The notes under the pieces are model-generated. The model was given only the letters and a program-made list of their open reading frames with translations. It made no database searches and was not told the DNA's origin. The position numbers were made by a program, and so were the translations under genes. A DNA stretch of 64,000 bases from Microvirga flavescens. Lineage in GTDB: Bacteria > Pseudomonadota > Alphaproteobacteria > Rhizobiales > Beijerinckiaceae. Below, one piece after another: positions 25,367-36,400 of this stretch. Location of the stretch: NCBI RefSeq assembly GCF_003290125.1, contig NZ_QMKH01000001.1, positions 1 to 64,000 on the forward strand, read 5' to 3'. Numbering within the stretch: position 1 is the stretch's first letter; each line of letters opens with the position of its first letter.

Positions 25367-26332
25367 ATGATGACGACCGGTTCGGCACAGAAGCAGCCGC
25401 CGCTTCTCTTCGCCTTGAAGTCGGCGGCCGATTTCGGTGAGCGCATCGCGCGTCATCTCGGTCAAACACTGCAAAGCCACGAGGAACGCGACTTCGAGGA
25501 TGGTGAACACAAGACCCGCCCCCTTATCGATGTGCGTGGCGGAAACGTTCAGGTGATCGCAGGGCTTCACGGCGGGGATGGCCAGAGCGTCAATGACCGG
25601 CTGTGCCGCCTTCTGTTTTTCGTGGGCGCGATGAAGGATGCAGGAGCTGCCCGCGTAACGGTTGTCGCTCCCTATCTCTGCTATGCCCGCAAGGACAGGC
25701 GGACGCAGCCGCATGACCCTGTCACGACGCGCTATATCGGCCAGCTCTTCGAGGCTGTTGGAACGGACGGACTGATAACGATGGAGGTTCACAATCTCGC
25801 AGCGTTTCAAAACGCCTTCCGCTGCAGCACGGTTCACCTCGATCCTTATGCTGTGTTCAGCCAGCACCTGAAGTCCCTTGCCGGCGATGCGCCGCTCGCG
25901 GTCGTCTCTCCCGATATCGGTGGCGCAAAGCGTGCGGAACTCTTCCGGCAGGCGCTTGAGAACGATCTTCAGCGCCCCGTCTCAAAAGCTCTTGCGGACA
26001 AACAGCGCAGCCTCGGGCGCATTTCGGGGGATCTTTTTGTCGGGGACGTGTCGGGCCGCATCGCGGTGATCCTGGACGATCTCATCAGCACCGGCTCCAC
26101 GATGGAGCGTGTCGCGCGCCAATGCCGCCAGCATGGCGCGAGCCAAGTCTTCGTGATGGCGACGCACGGCGTCGGCGGGGTTTCCTCGCTCGCGAACCTC
26201 ATGCAACCAACCATCGACAAAGTCATTCTGACGAATACGGTCCATCAGCCGCCGGATTTCGTTTCCGCAATGAGTGACCGGCTGACGATTCTCGACGTCT
26301 CCGACGTTTTCGCCAAGGCCCTTGAGGGTTGA
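25367..26332 (+). CDS. Ribose-phosphate pyrophosphokinase (PRPP synthetase) homologue
   Basis: A 321-residue protein of the Prs family, expected to make PRPP from ribose-5-phosphate and ATP. It shows DFEDGEHKTRP (42-52), the ATP loop region PYLCYARKDRRTQPHDPVTT (102-121), a flexible-loop segment KALADKQRS, and the PRPP loop VILDDLISTGSTM (234-246). Sequence is more divergent than housekeeping Prs, suggesting a second, specialised copy. The ATG at 25367 is chosen because GAGG lies 6 bases upstream; an ATG at 25355 has none. It is followed by the rhodanese gene. PRPP made here could feed PncB and the phosphoribosyltransferase at 50-52 kb. Confidence 0.85.
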   Translation: MMTTGSAQKQPPLLFALKSAADFGERIARHLGQTLQSHEERDFEDGEHKTRPLIDVRGGNVQVIAGLHGGDGQSVNDRLCRLLFFVGAMKDAGAARVTVVAPYLCYARKDRRTQPHDPVTTRYIGQLFEAVGTDGLITMEVHNLAAFQNAFRCSTVHLDPYAVFSQHLKSLAGDAPLAVVSPDIGGAKRAELFRQALENDLQRPVSKALADKQRSLGRISGDLFVGDVSGRIAVILDDLISTGSTMERVARQCRQHGASQVFVMATHGVGGVSSLANLMQPTIDKVILTNTVHQPPDFVSAMSDRLTILDVSDVFAKALEG

Positions 26333-26392
26333 GGTTTTCTATCGGTTCATGGAATGATCGCCGCGCGGCATGCAAGAAGAAGGACAAACCGG

Positions 26393-26800
26393 ATGCCCTC
26401 CAAAATCACCTTGAGCAGTAAGCAGATGGTTGAAGCAGCGAACGCGGCCGTCCGGACCTTGCCGGTCGATGAAGCGATTGCGCTTGCGAACGATCCCGAT
26501 GTCGTCTTCGTGGACCTGCGCGATCCGCGCGAACTGGCGCGCGAGGGCAAGATCCCCGGAGCATTCCATTGTCCGCGCGGCATGCTCGAATTCTGGATCG
26601 ATCCCGAAAGCCCGTATGCGAAGCCGATCTTTCAAGAGGACAAGACCTTCGTGTTCTACTGCGCCTCCGGCTGGCGCTCAGCTCTCTCCACCAAGACCGC
26701 GCAGGACATGGGGCTCTCTCCCGTCGCCCATATCCAGGGAGGATTCACCGCGTGGAAGAATGCCGGCGGCAGGACGGAGACGATCGAGGCGAAGCCTTAA
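26393..26800 (+). CDS. Rhodanese-like domain protein
   Basis: A single-domain rhodanese of 135 residues, probably a cytosolic sulfurtransferase. The active-site loop is CASGWRSA with the persulfide-forming Cys90, preceded by VVFVDLRDPRELAREGKIPG, the usual rhodanese entry. The C-terminus GLSPVAHIQGGFTAWKNAGG is also standard. The ATG at 26393 follows AAGGA at 9 bases; an earlier ATG at 26354 would add a basic, non-family stretch. It is 60 bases downstream of the Prs homologue on the same strand and convergent with the Lrp-type regulator. Confidence 0.85.
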   Translation: MPSKITLSSKQMVEAANAAVRTLPVDEAIALANDPDVVFVDLRDPRELAREGKIPGAFHCPRGMLEFWIDPESPYAKPIFQEDKTFVFYCASGWRSALSTKTAQDMGLSPVAHIQGGFTAWKNAGGRTETIEAKP

Positions 26801-26806
26801 GCGCAC

Positions 26807-27268
26807 CTAGAGAGGCAGAGGTCCGTCGTTCTTGACCTCCTCCATCACCGCATAGGTACGCGTTTCCTTGACGCCGGGGAGGGAGAGAAGAACATCGCCC
26901 AGGAAGCGGCGATAGGTGGTCATGTCGGCAAGGCGCGTCTTGATGAGGTAATCGAACCCGCCTGCTACCATGTGGCATTCCAGCACCTCCGGGGCGCGCT
27001 GCACCGCTTTCGCGAAATCGTCGAAGACATCGGGGGTCGTCTTGTCCAACAGAACCTCGATGAACACCAAAAGGCCGAACCCGAGACGATGCGGGTCGAG
27101 CCTCGCTCCGAAGCCGACGATATAGCCGTCCTTCTGCAGGCGCTTCAGGCGGTCGCTCGTTGCCGTCGGCGAGAGCCCGATCCTCTCAGCGAGTTCGTTA
27201 TTGGCGATACGCCCCTCCACCTGAAGGATGCCGAGGATCCGCCGGTCAATTTTATCGATCTCTGTCAT
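26807..27268 (-). CDS. putR: Lrp/AsnC family regulator, PutR type (proline utilisation)
   Basis: A 153-residue feast/famine regulator. The N-terminal helix-turn-helix is LDRRILGILQ-like (IDKIDRRILGILQVEG) with LAERIGLSPTATSDRLKRLQ, and the RAM ligand domain begins at FGLLVFIEVLL and includes ECHMVAGGFDYLIK. It is transcribed away from putA across a 411-bp gap, the arrangement of PutR, which activates putA in response to proline. A 15-bp palindrome overlaps its start codon. The function is inferred from family and position. Confidence 0.85.
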   Translation of the reverse strand: MTEIDKIDRRILGILQVEGRIANNELAERIGLSPTATSDRLKRLQKDGYIVGFGARLDPHRLGFGLLVFIEVLLDKTTPDVFDDFAKAVQRAPEVLECHMVAGGFDYLIKTRLADMTTYRRFLGDVLLSLPGVKETRTYAVMEEVKNDGPLPL

Positions 27269-27281
27269 TTACTCGGTAAAT
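27267..27281. promoter_or_regulatory. Palindrome over the putR start codon (probable PutR/Lrp site)
   Basis: ATTTACTCGGTAAAT has perfect ATTTAC/GTAAAT arms around TCG and overlaps the putR start codon. AT-rich palindromes of about 15 bp are typical Lrp/AsnC sites. Binding here would block putR itself; activation of putA would need further sites in 27282-27679, which is otherwise without a supported gene. Confidence 0.55.
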
Positions 27282-27679
27282 CTGAATTTTTCCGTATTTT
27301 ATCCGGTGGAAACACAAAATCAACTGTCGAAATCCGGAAACACCCCTCTTAGTCTGCAGGCCGGACCGGAAGGCCGGGATGGATCAAGTCCTGCCCCGGA
27401 CAAACCGGCGACGCTTCCCTTCGATGGAGAGCATATGGACGGGGTGTTCTATTCCCATGAGATCGCCGCCGATCTTCCGGCGAGCAGCCTCGCCTCACGC
27501 AAACTGAGCAGCCAGGAACAAAGACTGTTCGTCGTATTTGGTTTGCTGACGAGCCGGGAACAGCCAAGACCCCAAAAACCCAAGTGACCTCGCCTGCAAG
27601 CAGCAGATTGCCCACATCATGAGTCGGGCGTCTGCGCCGGGCCCATAACAACATCGCAATCGACTTTTCAGAGCGAACC

Positions 27680-30600
27680 ATGAGCACGACCGCCAAGATT
27701 CAGTCTCTCTCCTCAGCCGAGCCGCACAGCCCCTTCGTGTCCTTCGCCCCTCCCATTCGCCCGCAGAGCGAATTGCGCAAGCGCATCACGGATGCGTATC
27801 GCCGCCCCGAGCCGGAATGCCTCCCCGGTCTCATCGAAGCGGCAACGCTGCCTGCGGAGACGGTGGAGGCGGCGGCCGCCGTTGCATCGAAGCTTGTCGA
27901 AACGCTGCGCTCGAAGAGCCAAGGCGGCGCCGTTCAGGGACTCGTTCGCGAGTATGCGCTTTCCAGCCAGGAGGGCGTCGCGCTCATGTGTCTGGCCGAA
28001 GCGCTCCTGCGCATTCCCGACGCCGCCACGCGCGATGCTCTCATTCGCGACAAGATCGCGCCGGGCGACTGGCGCTCGCATCTCGGCAACAGCCCGTCCC
28101 TGTTCGTCAATGCCGCGACCTGGGGGCTGATGGTCACCGGCAAGCTGACATCGGCTGCAAGTGAGCAGGATCTTGCCTCCGCCCTCACGCGCCTTGTAGC
28201 GCGCTGCGGCGAGCCCGTCATCCGCAAGGGCGTGGACATCGCCATGCGCCTGATGGGCGAAGAGTTCGTCAAAGGGCAAACCATCGACGAAGCCATCGAG
28301 AAGAGCCGGAAATTCGAGGCGGAAGGTTTTCGCTATTCCTATGACATGCTCGGCGAAGCGGCCACCACCGCTGAAGACGCCGCGCGCTACTACAAGGATT
28401 ACGAGACCGCGATCCACGCCATCGGCAAAGCTTCGGCAGGGCGCGGCATTTACAAGGGCCCCGGAATCTCCATCAAGCTTTCGGCCCTGCATCCGCGCTA
28501 CTCCCGCGCGCAAGCCGACAGGGTCATGGGCGGATTGCTGCCGAAGGTGAAGGCGCTGGCGCTGCTCTCGCGGCGCTATGATATCGGCCTCAACATCGAT
28601 GCAGAGGAAGCCGACCGACTGGAGATCTCTCTCGACCTCATGGAAGAGCTCTGCTTCGATCCCGATCTCGCCGGCTGGAACGGCATCGGCTTCGTGGTGC
28701 AGGCCTACGGCAAGCGCTGCCCCGCCGTCATCGACTTCCTGATCGATCTGGCGCGGCGCAGCCGTCACCGCCTGATGGTGCGGCTGGTGAAGGGCGCTTA
28801 TTGGGATGCGGAAATCAAGCGCGCGCAGGTCGATGGCCTCGAAGACTTCCCCGTCTACACGCGCAAGGTCTATACGGACGTTTCCTATGTCGCCTGCGCA
28901 CGCAAGCTTCTTGGTGCGCCGGATGCGATCTTCCCGCAATTCGCCACGCACAATGCACTGACCCTCGCCACCATTCTGAAGATGGCGGGGGACGATTATC
29001 ATCTTGAGCAATACGAGTTCCAGTGCCTGCACGGAATGGGCGAACCGCTCTATGAAGAAGTTGTCGGCGAGAAGAAACTCGGCCGACCGTGCCGCATCTA
29101 TGCTCCTGTTGGCACGCATGAGACATTGCTCGCCTATCTTGTGCGGCGTCTTCTCGAGAACGGCGCCAACAGCTCGTTCGTCAATCGCATCGCGGACAAG
29201 AACGTTCCCGTCAGCGATCTTGTCGCGAACCCCGTCGATGTCGCGAGAAGCATCGTTCCGCTTGGTGCGCCCCATCTCAAGATCGCCCTGCCAAAGGATC
29301 TCTATGGCAGCGCACGGAAAAATTCATCCGGCATCGATCTCTCCAACGAAAATGAACTGGCGGCATTGTCGCGTGCACTGGTCGCAAGCGCCGACGTCGC
29401 CTGGTCCGCACGCCCGCTCACGGCTGATGGTGAAGGCGGCGGCCCCGCGCAGCCGGTTCTCAACCCCGCCGATCAGCGCGATCAGGCCGGCACCGTCATC
29501 GAAGCATCTCCCGATGTGATCGCAAGCGCCTTCCGGCACGCTGCAGCGGCGGCGAAACGCTGGGCCGAGACGCCCGCCGCCGAACGCGTCGATCACCTCA
29601 ACCGCGCGGCGGACATCATGCAGGGGCGTATGCTCACGCTCATGGGGCTGATTGTCCGCGAGGCCGGAAAGTCGATTCCAAATTCGATTGCCGAAGTGCG
29701 CGAGGCCATCGACTTCCTCCGCTACTACGCGGCTCAAGCCCGCGATTCCTTCAAGCCGGAAACGCACCAGCCCGTTGGTCCTGTCGTGTGCATCAGCCCG
29801 TGGAATTTTCCTCTGGCGATCTTCACCGGCCAGATCGCGGCGGCCCTTGCCGCCGGCAATCCAGTTCTCGCCAAGCCCGCCGAGGAAACGCCGCTCATTG
29901 CCGCACAGGCCGTGCGCATCCTGCGAGAAGCTGGAATTCCCGCGGATGTGATCCAGCTCCTGCCCGGTGCCGGAGATGTCGGCGCGGCGCTCGTCGCGAA
30001 CGCTGAAACGCGCGCCGTCATGTTCACCGGTTCGACCGAAGTTGCGCGATTGATTCAGCGCCAGCTCGCGGATCGCCTTTCTCCCTCCGGCCACCCCATT
30101 CCTCTCATCGCCGAAACCGGCGGCCAGAATGCGATGATCGTCGATTCATCGGCGCTCGCAGAGCAGGTTGTCGGCGATGTCATATCCTCTGCCTTCGACA
30201 GCGCGGGACAGCGTTGCTCGGCTCTGCGCATTCTGTGCTTGCAAGAGGAGATCGCGGACCGCACGCTCACCATGCTGAAGGGCGCCGTGCATGAATTGCG
30301 CATCGGCAATCCAGACCGGCTCTCGACGGATATCGGCCCCGTCATCACGAAGGAGGCGCAGCAAAACATCGCCAAGCATGTGCAGACAATGGCCGCTCTG
30401 GGCCATCAGGTCGAAGCCGCGTCTCTTCCTGAAGAGGCGCAGCACGGCACCTTCCTTGCACCCACCTTCATCGAAGTCGAAAACCTGAACGACGTGAAGC
30501 GGGAGGTCTTCGGCCCCGTTCTTCACGTCATGCGTTATCGCCGTGAGAATCTCGACGCCCTCATCGATGAGATCAACGGGAAGGGATACGGCCTGACGTT

Positions 30601-31381
30601 CGGCCTCCACACGCGCATTGACGAGACCGTCGAGCGTGTCACGAGCCGCATCGAAGCGGGTAATCTCTACATCAACCGCAACATCATCGGCGCGATCGTC
30701 GGCGTTCAGCCGTTCGGTGGGCGAGGCCTGTCGGGCACAGGCCCGAAGGCAGGCGGGCCGCTCTACATGCTGCGCCTTCTGAGCAAGCGCCCGAAGGTCG
30801 GCCTTGCCCAGAGCCCTTCGGAGACATTGCTTGCGCCCGCGCGCGCCTATCGCGACTGGCTGGCCGCCAACGGCCATGCATCGGAGGCAAAGCGCGCGGA
30901 GAGCTATCTCGCCCGCTCGCCGCTCGGCATCTCCACGGAGCTGCCCGGCCCGGTCGGTGAGCGCAACGTCTATACGACAAGCAAGCGCGGCCGTGTCCTG
31001 CTTTATCCTGAGACCGAGACCGGCCTGTTGATCCAGATCGCGGCGGCGCTTGCTACCGGCAACGAGATCGAGGTCGACGCACCTCCCAGCCTCACAGGCA
31101 TCGTGAACAGCTTGCCGGCGTCCCTCAAGGCCCGCATCTCGACAGCCCGAGGCGGAACCGTTGTCGCCGCCCTGGTGGAGGGAGATGCTGCCCGTGTGAG
31201 AGAAATCAACGGGCGCATTGCCGGGCTCGAAGGCCCCATCGCCCTCGTGCAAGGGGCCTCAAGCGAAGGGCTGGCGTCAGGCGCCGAAGATTATTGCCTC
31301 GACTGGCTGATCGAGGAAACGTCCATCAGCACCAACACGGCGGCAGCGGGCGGCAACGCGAGCCTGATGACGATCGGTTGA
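27680..31381 (+). CDS. putA: Bifunctional proline dehydrogenase / delta-1-pyrroline-5-carboxylate dehydrogenase PutA
   Basis: A 1233-residue enzyme oxidising proline to glutamate in two steps with FAD and NAD. The proline dehydrogenase barrel spans about residues 85-480 and contains RLVKGAYWDAEIKRAQ and the FAD/proline segment YEFQCLHGMGEPLYEE. The aldehyde dehydrogenase domain spans about 560-1020, with SPWNFPLAIFTGQ, Glu812 in ETGGQNA and the catalytic Cys846 in GQRCSAL. A C-terminal ALDH-superfamily-like domain completes the length of type B PutA. No N-terminal ribbon-helix-helix is visible, so this PutA is not its own repressor; the divergent Lrp-type gene fills that role. Membrane association is expected for electron transfer to quinone. 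Confidence 0.95.
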   Translation: MSTTAKIQSLSSAEPHSPFVSFAPPIRPQSELRKRITDAYRRPEPECLPGLIEAATLPAETVEAAAAVASKLVETLRSKSQGGAVQGLVREYALSSQEGVALMCLAEALLRIPDAATRDALIRDKIAPGDWRSHLGNSPSLFVNAATWGLMVTGKLTSAASEQDLASALTRLVARCGEPVIRKGVDIAMRLMGEEFVKGQTIDEAIEKSRKFEAEGFRYSYDMLGEAATTAEDAARYYKDYETAIHAIGKASAGRGIYKGPGISIKLSALHPRYSRAQADRVMGGLLPKVKALALLSRRYDIGLNIDAEEADRLEISLDLMEELCFDPDLAGWNGIGFVVQAYGKRCPAVIDFLIDLARRSRHRLMVRLVKGAYWDAEIKRAQVDGLEDFPVYTRKVYTDVSYVACARKLLGAPDAIFPQFATHNALTLATILKMAGDDYHLEQYEFQCLHGMGEPLYEEVVGEKKLGRPCRIYAPVGTHETLLAYLVRRLLENGANSSFVNRIADKNVPVSDLVANPVDVARSIVPLGAPHLKIALPKDLYGSARKNSSGIDLSNENELAALSRALVASADVAWSARPLTADGEGGGPAQPVLNPADQRDQAGTVIEASPDVIASAFRHAAAAAKRWAETPAAERVDHLNRAADIMQGRMLTLMGLIVREAGKSIPNSIAEVREAIDFLRYYAAQARDSFKPETHQPVGPVVCISPWNFPLAIFTGQIAAALAAGNPVLAKPAEETPLIAAQAVRILREAGIPADVIQLLPGAGDVGAALVANAETRAVMFTGSTEVARLIQRQLADRLSPSGHPIPLIAETGGQNAMIVDSSALAEQVVGDVISSAFDSAGQRCSALRILCLQEEIADRTLTMLKGAVHELRIGNPDRLSTDIGPVITKEAQQNIAKHVQTMAALGHQVEAASLPEEAQHGTFLAPTFIEVENLNDVKREVFGPVLHVMRYRRENLDALIDEINGKGYGLTFGLHTRIDETVERVTSRIEAGNLYINRNIIGAIVGVQPFGGRGLSGTGPKAGGPLYMLRLLSKRPKVGLAQSPSETLLAPARAYRDWLAANGHASEAKRAESYLARSPLGISTELPGPVGERNVYTTSKRGRVLLYPETETGLLIQIAAALATGNEIEVDAPPSLTGIVNSLPASLKARISTARGGTVVAALVEGDAARVREINGRIAGLEGPIALVQGASSEGLASGAEDYCLDWLIEETSISTNTAAAGGNASLMTIG

Positions 31382-31438
31382 CGAAACAGGATTGACGCCT
31401 TCGAGCGGCCATGCGGGTATCTTCCCCGGAGGCCGCTC

Positions 31439-33205
31439 ATGGAACCTGTTTCGGAACCAGTCTCGGACCCTATCTTGGACCCTCGCAAAGGCGACGTCGA
31501 AGACGACGCGTCGAGCACGAAGCGCCGCTCCATGCTCTCCCTCGCGGGCAGCCTGCTGGCGGAAATCAGCCTGCCCAAGCTCGCCCTCGCCTGGTTTCTC
31601 CTCATTGGCCTGCCTTGCCTTCTGCTCGGGGTCGCGCCGCTGCTCGCTTCGATCTGGCTCGGCACGATCTCAAGCAAGGCCTCGGCCCTGTTCACCGGCA
31701 TCTGGCCCGCCCTGCTCCTCGCGACGTTCGCCGCCCTCGGATGGTTCGGCGGGCGGCCTCTGTGGCGGATGGCGGAAAGCAATTTCTGGTCCCTGAATTC
31801 GCTCGCGGTGCAGCCCGCTTATGTGCTCTGCCGTGAGGGCCTTCGACAACTCGTCGAGAATCTGCTGCCATCCGGAACCGTGAAACGGCGACGCTCCGTC
31901 ATACAGGCGCTGACCGCCGCTCTTGCGGGCCTCATCGTCTCGAGCCTCGCGCTATGGGTCGCCTTGCTGATCTGGCCCGCATCGCGCTGGACAGGGCGTC
32001 TTGCGGATTTGGGCGCCCCGACCGACCTTATCCTTGCCGCACTGGCGAATAGCATCGTTCTCATCGCAGGTTATCTTGCCGCGGCGGCCCTGATTTGGGG
32101 CCTCGCCGATGCCTTGATGGATCAGCCGCATGATCTCGATGCGTTTCATCCTGAGCCCGCAACCGGCCGGACATGGCGCGTCGTTCACCTGTCGGACATT
32201 CACACCGTCGGCGAGCGCTTCGGATTCCGGATCGAGAGCGGGCGGTCCGGTCCCAGCGGCAATCACAGACTCAAACAGGTCTTCGCGACACTGGATCGAA
32301 TCCACGCGCAAAGCCCACTCGACATCATTCTCATCACGGGAGACTTGACCGATGCCGGCCGCTCGGCGGAATGGAGCGAGTTCTTCGACGCGCTCACGCC
32401 TTATCCGCATCTGGCGGAGCGTGTGCTGGCTCTCCCCGGAAACCACGACGTCAACGTCGTCGACCGAGCAAACCCGGCGCGGCTCGACCTGCCGACGAGC
32501 CCCAACAAGCGGCTGCGACAATTGCGTACGATCTCAGCCTTGGGTGCACTGCAAGGTGCGCGCGTGCAGATTGCCGACAAAGAAACGGGCGACTTCGGCG
32601 GCACCTTGAACAAAGCTCTCTCGTCATATCGCAATGACATGAAGACCTTTGCCGATCAGGGGTCCTTTCGCTTGTCATGGCCTCTTTCGGAACTGTGGGC
32701 GTCCGTCTTTCCGATGGTCCAGCCACCGGAAACGGAAGACGGTCTTGGCGTCATCGTTCTGAACTCGAACGCAGAGACCCATTTCTCCTTCACAAATGCT
32801 CTTGGCCTCGTCTCGATAGAACAGATCCACGCGATGGAAGCTGCGATGTCGCGATACCCCCACGCGGCATGGATCATCGCTCTTCATCACCATCTGGTCG
32901 AATATCCAAGACCCGTGAAAGCGCTCTCCGAGCGCATCGGAACGGCCCTCATCAACGGCAGCTGGTTCGTTCGCCACTTACGGCGCTTTTCGGGAAAGGC
33001 GCTCGTCATGCATGGCCATCGCCATGTCGACTGGATTGGAAAATGCGGCGATCTCCTTATCGTCTCAGCACCGTCCCCCGTCATGGAGGCAACCGATGAT
33101 GAAGAAACCTATTTCTACATCCACACTATGTTGCGTGACAGCGAAGGCCACCTCGCGCTGATGAAGCCGCAACGCATTTACCTCTCCGGAAAGAGAGCAC
33201 CCTGA
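31439..33205 (+). CDS. Membrane-anchored metallophosphoesterase (calcineurin-like)
   Basis: A 588-residue protein with an N-terminal membrane region (about four helices between residues 35 and 225) and a calcineurin-like phosphoesterase domain. The metal ligands are complete: D253 and H255 in LSDIH, D302 in TGDLTD, N335/H336 in GNHD, His in ALHHHL, and HGHRH (525-529). GGAGG lies 6 bases before the ATG at 31439. Substrate is unknown; a cyclic nucleotide, a phospholipid or a lipid-linked phosphate are possible in this family. It starts 57 bases after putA, perhaps by read-through, and is convergent with the broken CoA-transferase gene. Confidence 0.82.
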   Translation: MEPVSEPVSDPILDPRKGDVEDDASSTKRRSMLSLAGSLLAEISLPKLALAWFLLIGLPCLLLGVAPLLASIWLGTISSKASALFTGIWPALLLATFAALGWFGGRPLWRMAESNFWSLNSLAVQPAYVLCREGLRQLVENLLPSGTVKRRRSVIQALTAALAGLIVSSLALWVALLIWPASRWTGRLADLGAPTDLILAALANSIVLIAGYLAAAALIWGLADALMDQPHDLDAFHPEPATGRTWRVVHLSDIHTVGERFGFRIESGRSGPSGNHRLKQVFATLDRIHAQSPLDIILITGDLTDAGRSAEWSEFFDALTPYPHLAERVLALPGNHDVNVVDRANPARLDLPTSPNKRLRQLRTISALGALQGARVQIADKETGDFGGTLNKALSSYRNDMKTFADQGSFRLSWPLSELWASVFPMVQPPETEDGLGVIVLNSNAETHFSFTNALGLVSIEQIHAMEAAMSRYPHAAWIIALHHHLVEYPRPVKALSERIGTALINGSWFVRHLRRFSGKALVMHGHRHVDWIGKCGDLLIVSAPSPVMEATDDEETYFYIHTMLRDSEGHLALMKPQRIYLSGKRAP

Positions 33206-33274
33206 TCGCTTGAGGAGCAATTAGATAACGACCAATTCCGAAGCACGCTACGGCGGCGGCGAACGCTCGTAACC

Positions 33275-34760
<1,486 letters not shown>

Positions 34761-35091
34761 CGATTTTCTCCAAGCGTCCTATCATTTATAGGCAACGGCG
34801 CCTCGTTCGGACCGACCGGACAGGGATCTGACCTGCACCCACTGGTTACGCATTTTTCGGAACGCTGCCTCGTCGAGCCGCTCAATCCTCTCCTGCCGCC
34901 ACCGCATGGCTCGCATTTCACTAGGATTTCTTTAGCAAGGGCGCCTTGATCCCGGTCAAAAACGATCAGTGCATCACCGCCATTGAACAAGACCGCTTTG
35001 CACTGTTAGATCAAAACGTGAATTTCTCCCCCGCAAGCCGCATGCGCTTCTGGTTTGGCGGGCTTTGCAGTCGTTTTCTTGAGACGTGGTG

Positions 35092-36318
35092 ATGCCGAAC
35101 GTTCTTTTCCTGCACCAGAATTTCCCGGGACAATACAAGCTGCTCGCGGAGGAGCTGAGCCTGCGGGACAATTTCAAGGTCGTCGCCCTCGGGCAGGGAA
35201 CCCCGTTCGGCTTCGAACTCGGCAATGTCGAGTATGTCGGCTACAGCTCGCGCCCCGACCCGAACGCCGACCTGTTTCCGCCCCTGACGTTCTTCTCCGA
35301 GCAGGTCAGGCGTGGCGACGCGGTGCGATGGCAGTTGATGGAGCTGAAGGAAAGGGGCTTCACGCCGGATCTCTGCTTCGTGCATCCCGGCTGGGGAGAG
35401 GCCCTGTTCTTGCGGGATGTGTTTCCGGAATCGAAGCTCGTCTCCTATCTCGAATACGGCTACCGCAACAGCGGGAGCGAGCTTGAGTTCGACCCGGAGT
35501 TTCCGGCCCCACCGTCGGATCTGAATTACGTCTCCCTGCGCAATCTGCCCTCGTGGCAGGCGGCGGCCGTCTCGGACGCGCTTGTCTCGCCTACTCGCTG
35601 GCAAGCCGGAACCTTTCCCCCTGCCCTCGCAGGCCGGATCACGGTGATCCACGAAGGGATCGATACGTCAGTGGCGGCGCCTGCAGCACCTTCTCCAGTC
35701 GTGCTTCCTTCCGGCGCGACGCTTCGGGAGGGCCAACCGCTCATCACTTATGTCGCACGATCGCTGGAGCCTTATCGGGGCTTTCACACATTCATGCGCG
35801 CGCTTCCAAGGCTGCTCGAAATTCTACCCGATGCGCATGTCGCCATCGTCGGCAAGGAGCCGCCGAGCTACGGCAGGAATCCGCCGGAGGGTGGAACCTG
35901 GAAGCAGAGAATGCTGAAGGAAGTCGGCGACGACATCGACACTGAGCGCGTCCACTTCTTCGGGACCTTGCCTTATCCGGAGCTCATCAATCTTTTCCGG
36001 CGCTCATCCGCTCACGTCTACCTGACTTACCCGTTCGTATTGTCCTGGTCGCTCATCGACGCGATGGCCTGCGGCTGCGCCATCGTCGCGTCCGCCACCG
36101 AGCCGGTGGAGGAGGTCATCCGCGACGGGGAGAACGGCTTACTGGCGGATTTCTTCGACCATCAAGCCCTCGCGGAAAAACTCGCGCTTGTCGTTGATGA
36201 CCAAAATTTGCGTCAACGCCTCTCGAAGAACGCTCGCCAGACAGCCGTCTCACAGTTCGATTTCAAGACCGTCGCCCTGCCAGCTTATGAGAAACTCATA
36301 GCGGATCTTCTGGCCTGA
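35092..36318 (+). CDS. Glycosyltransferase family 4 protein
   Basis: A 408-residue GT-B glycosyltransferase. The start MPNVLFLHQNFPGQYKLLAE is the N-terminal acceptor domain of the type often found in GT4 enzymes of Proteobacteria. The C-terminal donor domain begins near PLITYVARSLEPYRGFHTFM and includes the E-x7-E region around PFVLSWSLIDAMACGCAIVA and EPVEEVIRDGENG. The ATG at 35092 is preferred over two adjacent GTG codons at 35086 and 35089. It is likely involved in surface polysaccharide synthesis; it ends at a terminator shared with the type I secretion operon. The 331 bases from 34761 to 35091 contain only the two divergent promoter regions and no recognisable element. Confidence 0.82.
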   Translation: MPNVLFLHQNFPGQYKLLAEELSLRDNFKVVALGQGTPFGFELGNVEYVGYSSRPDPNADLFPPLTFFSEQVRRGDAVRWQLMELKERGFTPDLCFVHPGWGEALFLRDVFPESKLVSYLEYGYRNSGSELEFDPEFPAPPSDLNYVSLRNLPSWQAAAVSDALVSPTRWQAGTFPPALAGRITVIHEGIDTSVAAPAAPSPVVLPSGATLREGQPLITYVARSLEPYRGFHTFMRALPRLLEILPDAHVAIVGKEPPSYGRNPPEGGTWKQRMLKEVGDDIDTERVHFFGTLPYPELINLFRRSSAHVYLTYPFVLSWSLIDAMACGCAIVASATEPVEEVIRDGENGLLADFFDHQALAEKLALVVDDQNLRQRLSKNARQTAVSQFDFKTVALPAYEKLIADLLA

Positions 36319-36323
36319 AATAA

Positions 36324-36347
36324 AAAGGGACGCACGAGCGTCCCTTT
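36324..36347. terminator. Bidirectional terminator between the GT4 gene and the T1SS operon
   Basis: Perfect 10-bp arms AAAGGGACGC and GCGTCCCTTT around ACGA. The A-run at one end and T-run at the other give a U-tract for either strand. It follows the GT4 stop by 5 bases and lies 53 bases past the end of the leftward operon. Confidence 0.8.
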
Positions 36348-36400
36348 GAGCGGATTGCATCAGGAGCGCAAATTGCGCGCTCCCGAACCATCGTGATCCA

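Noticed and set aside
27428-27587. Possible small gene of about 50 codons in the putR-putA gap
   Set aside because: No ribosome-binding site and no recognisable family; position suggests it is part of the putA control region.
27713-29275. Leftward open frame of 520 codons inside putA
   Set aside because: Antisense shadow of a high-GC gene; no family pattern and putA motifs are intact on the other strand.
33126-33274. C-terminal tail of the CoA-transferase in its original frame
   Set aside because: It is read out of frame after the deletion; true homology ends at the TGA at 33275 in the other frame.
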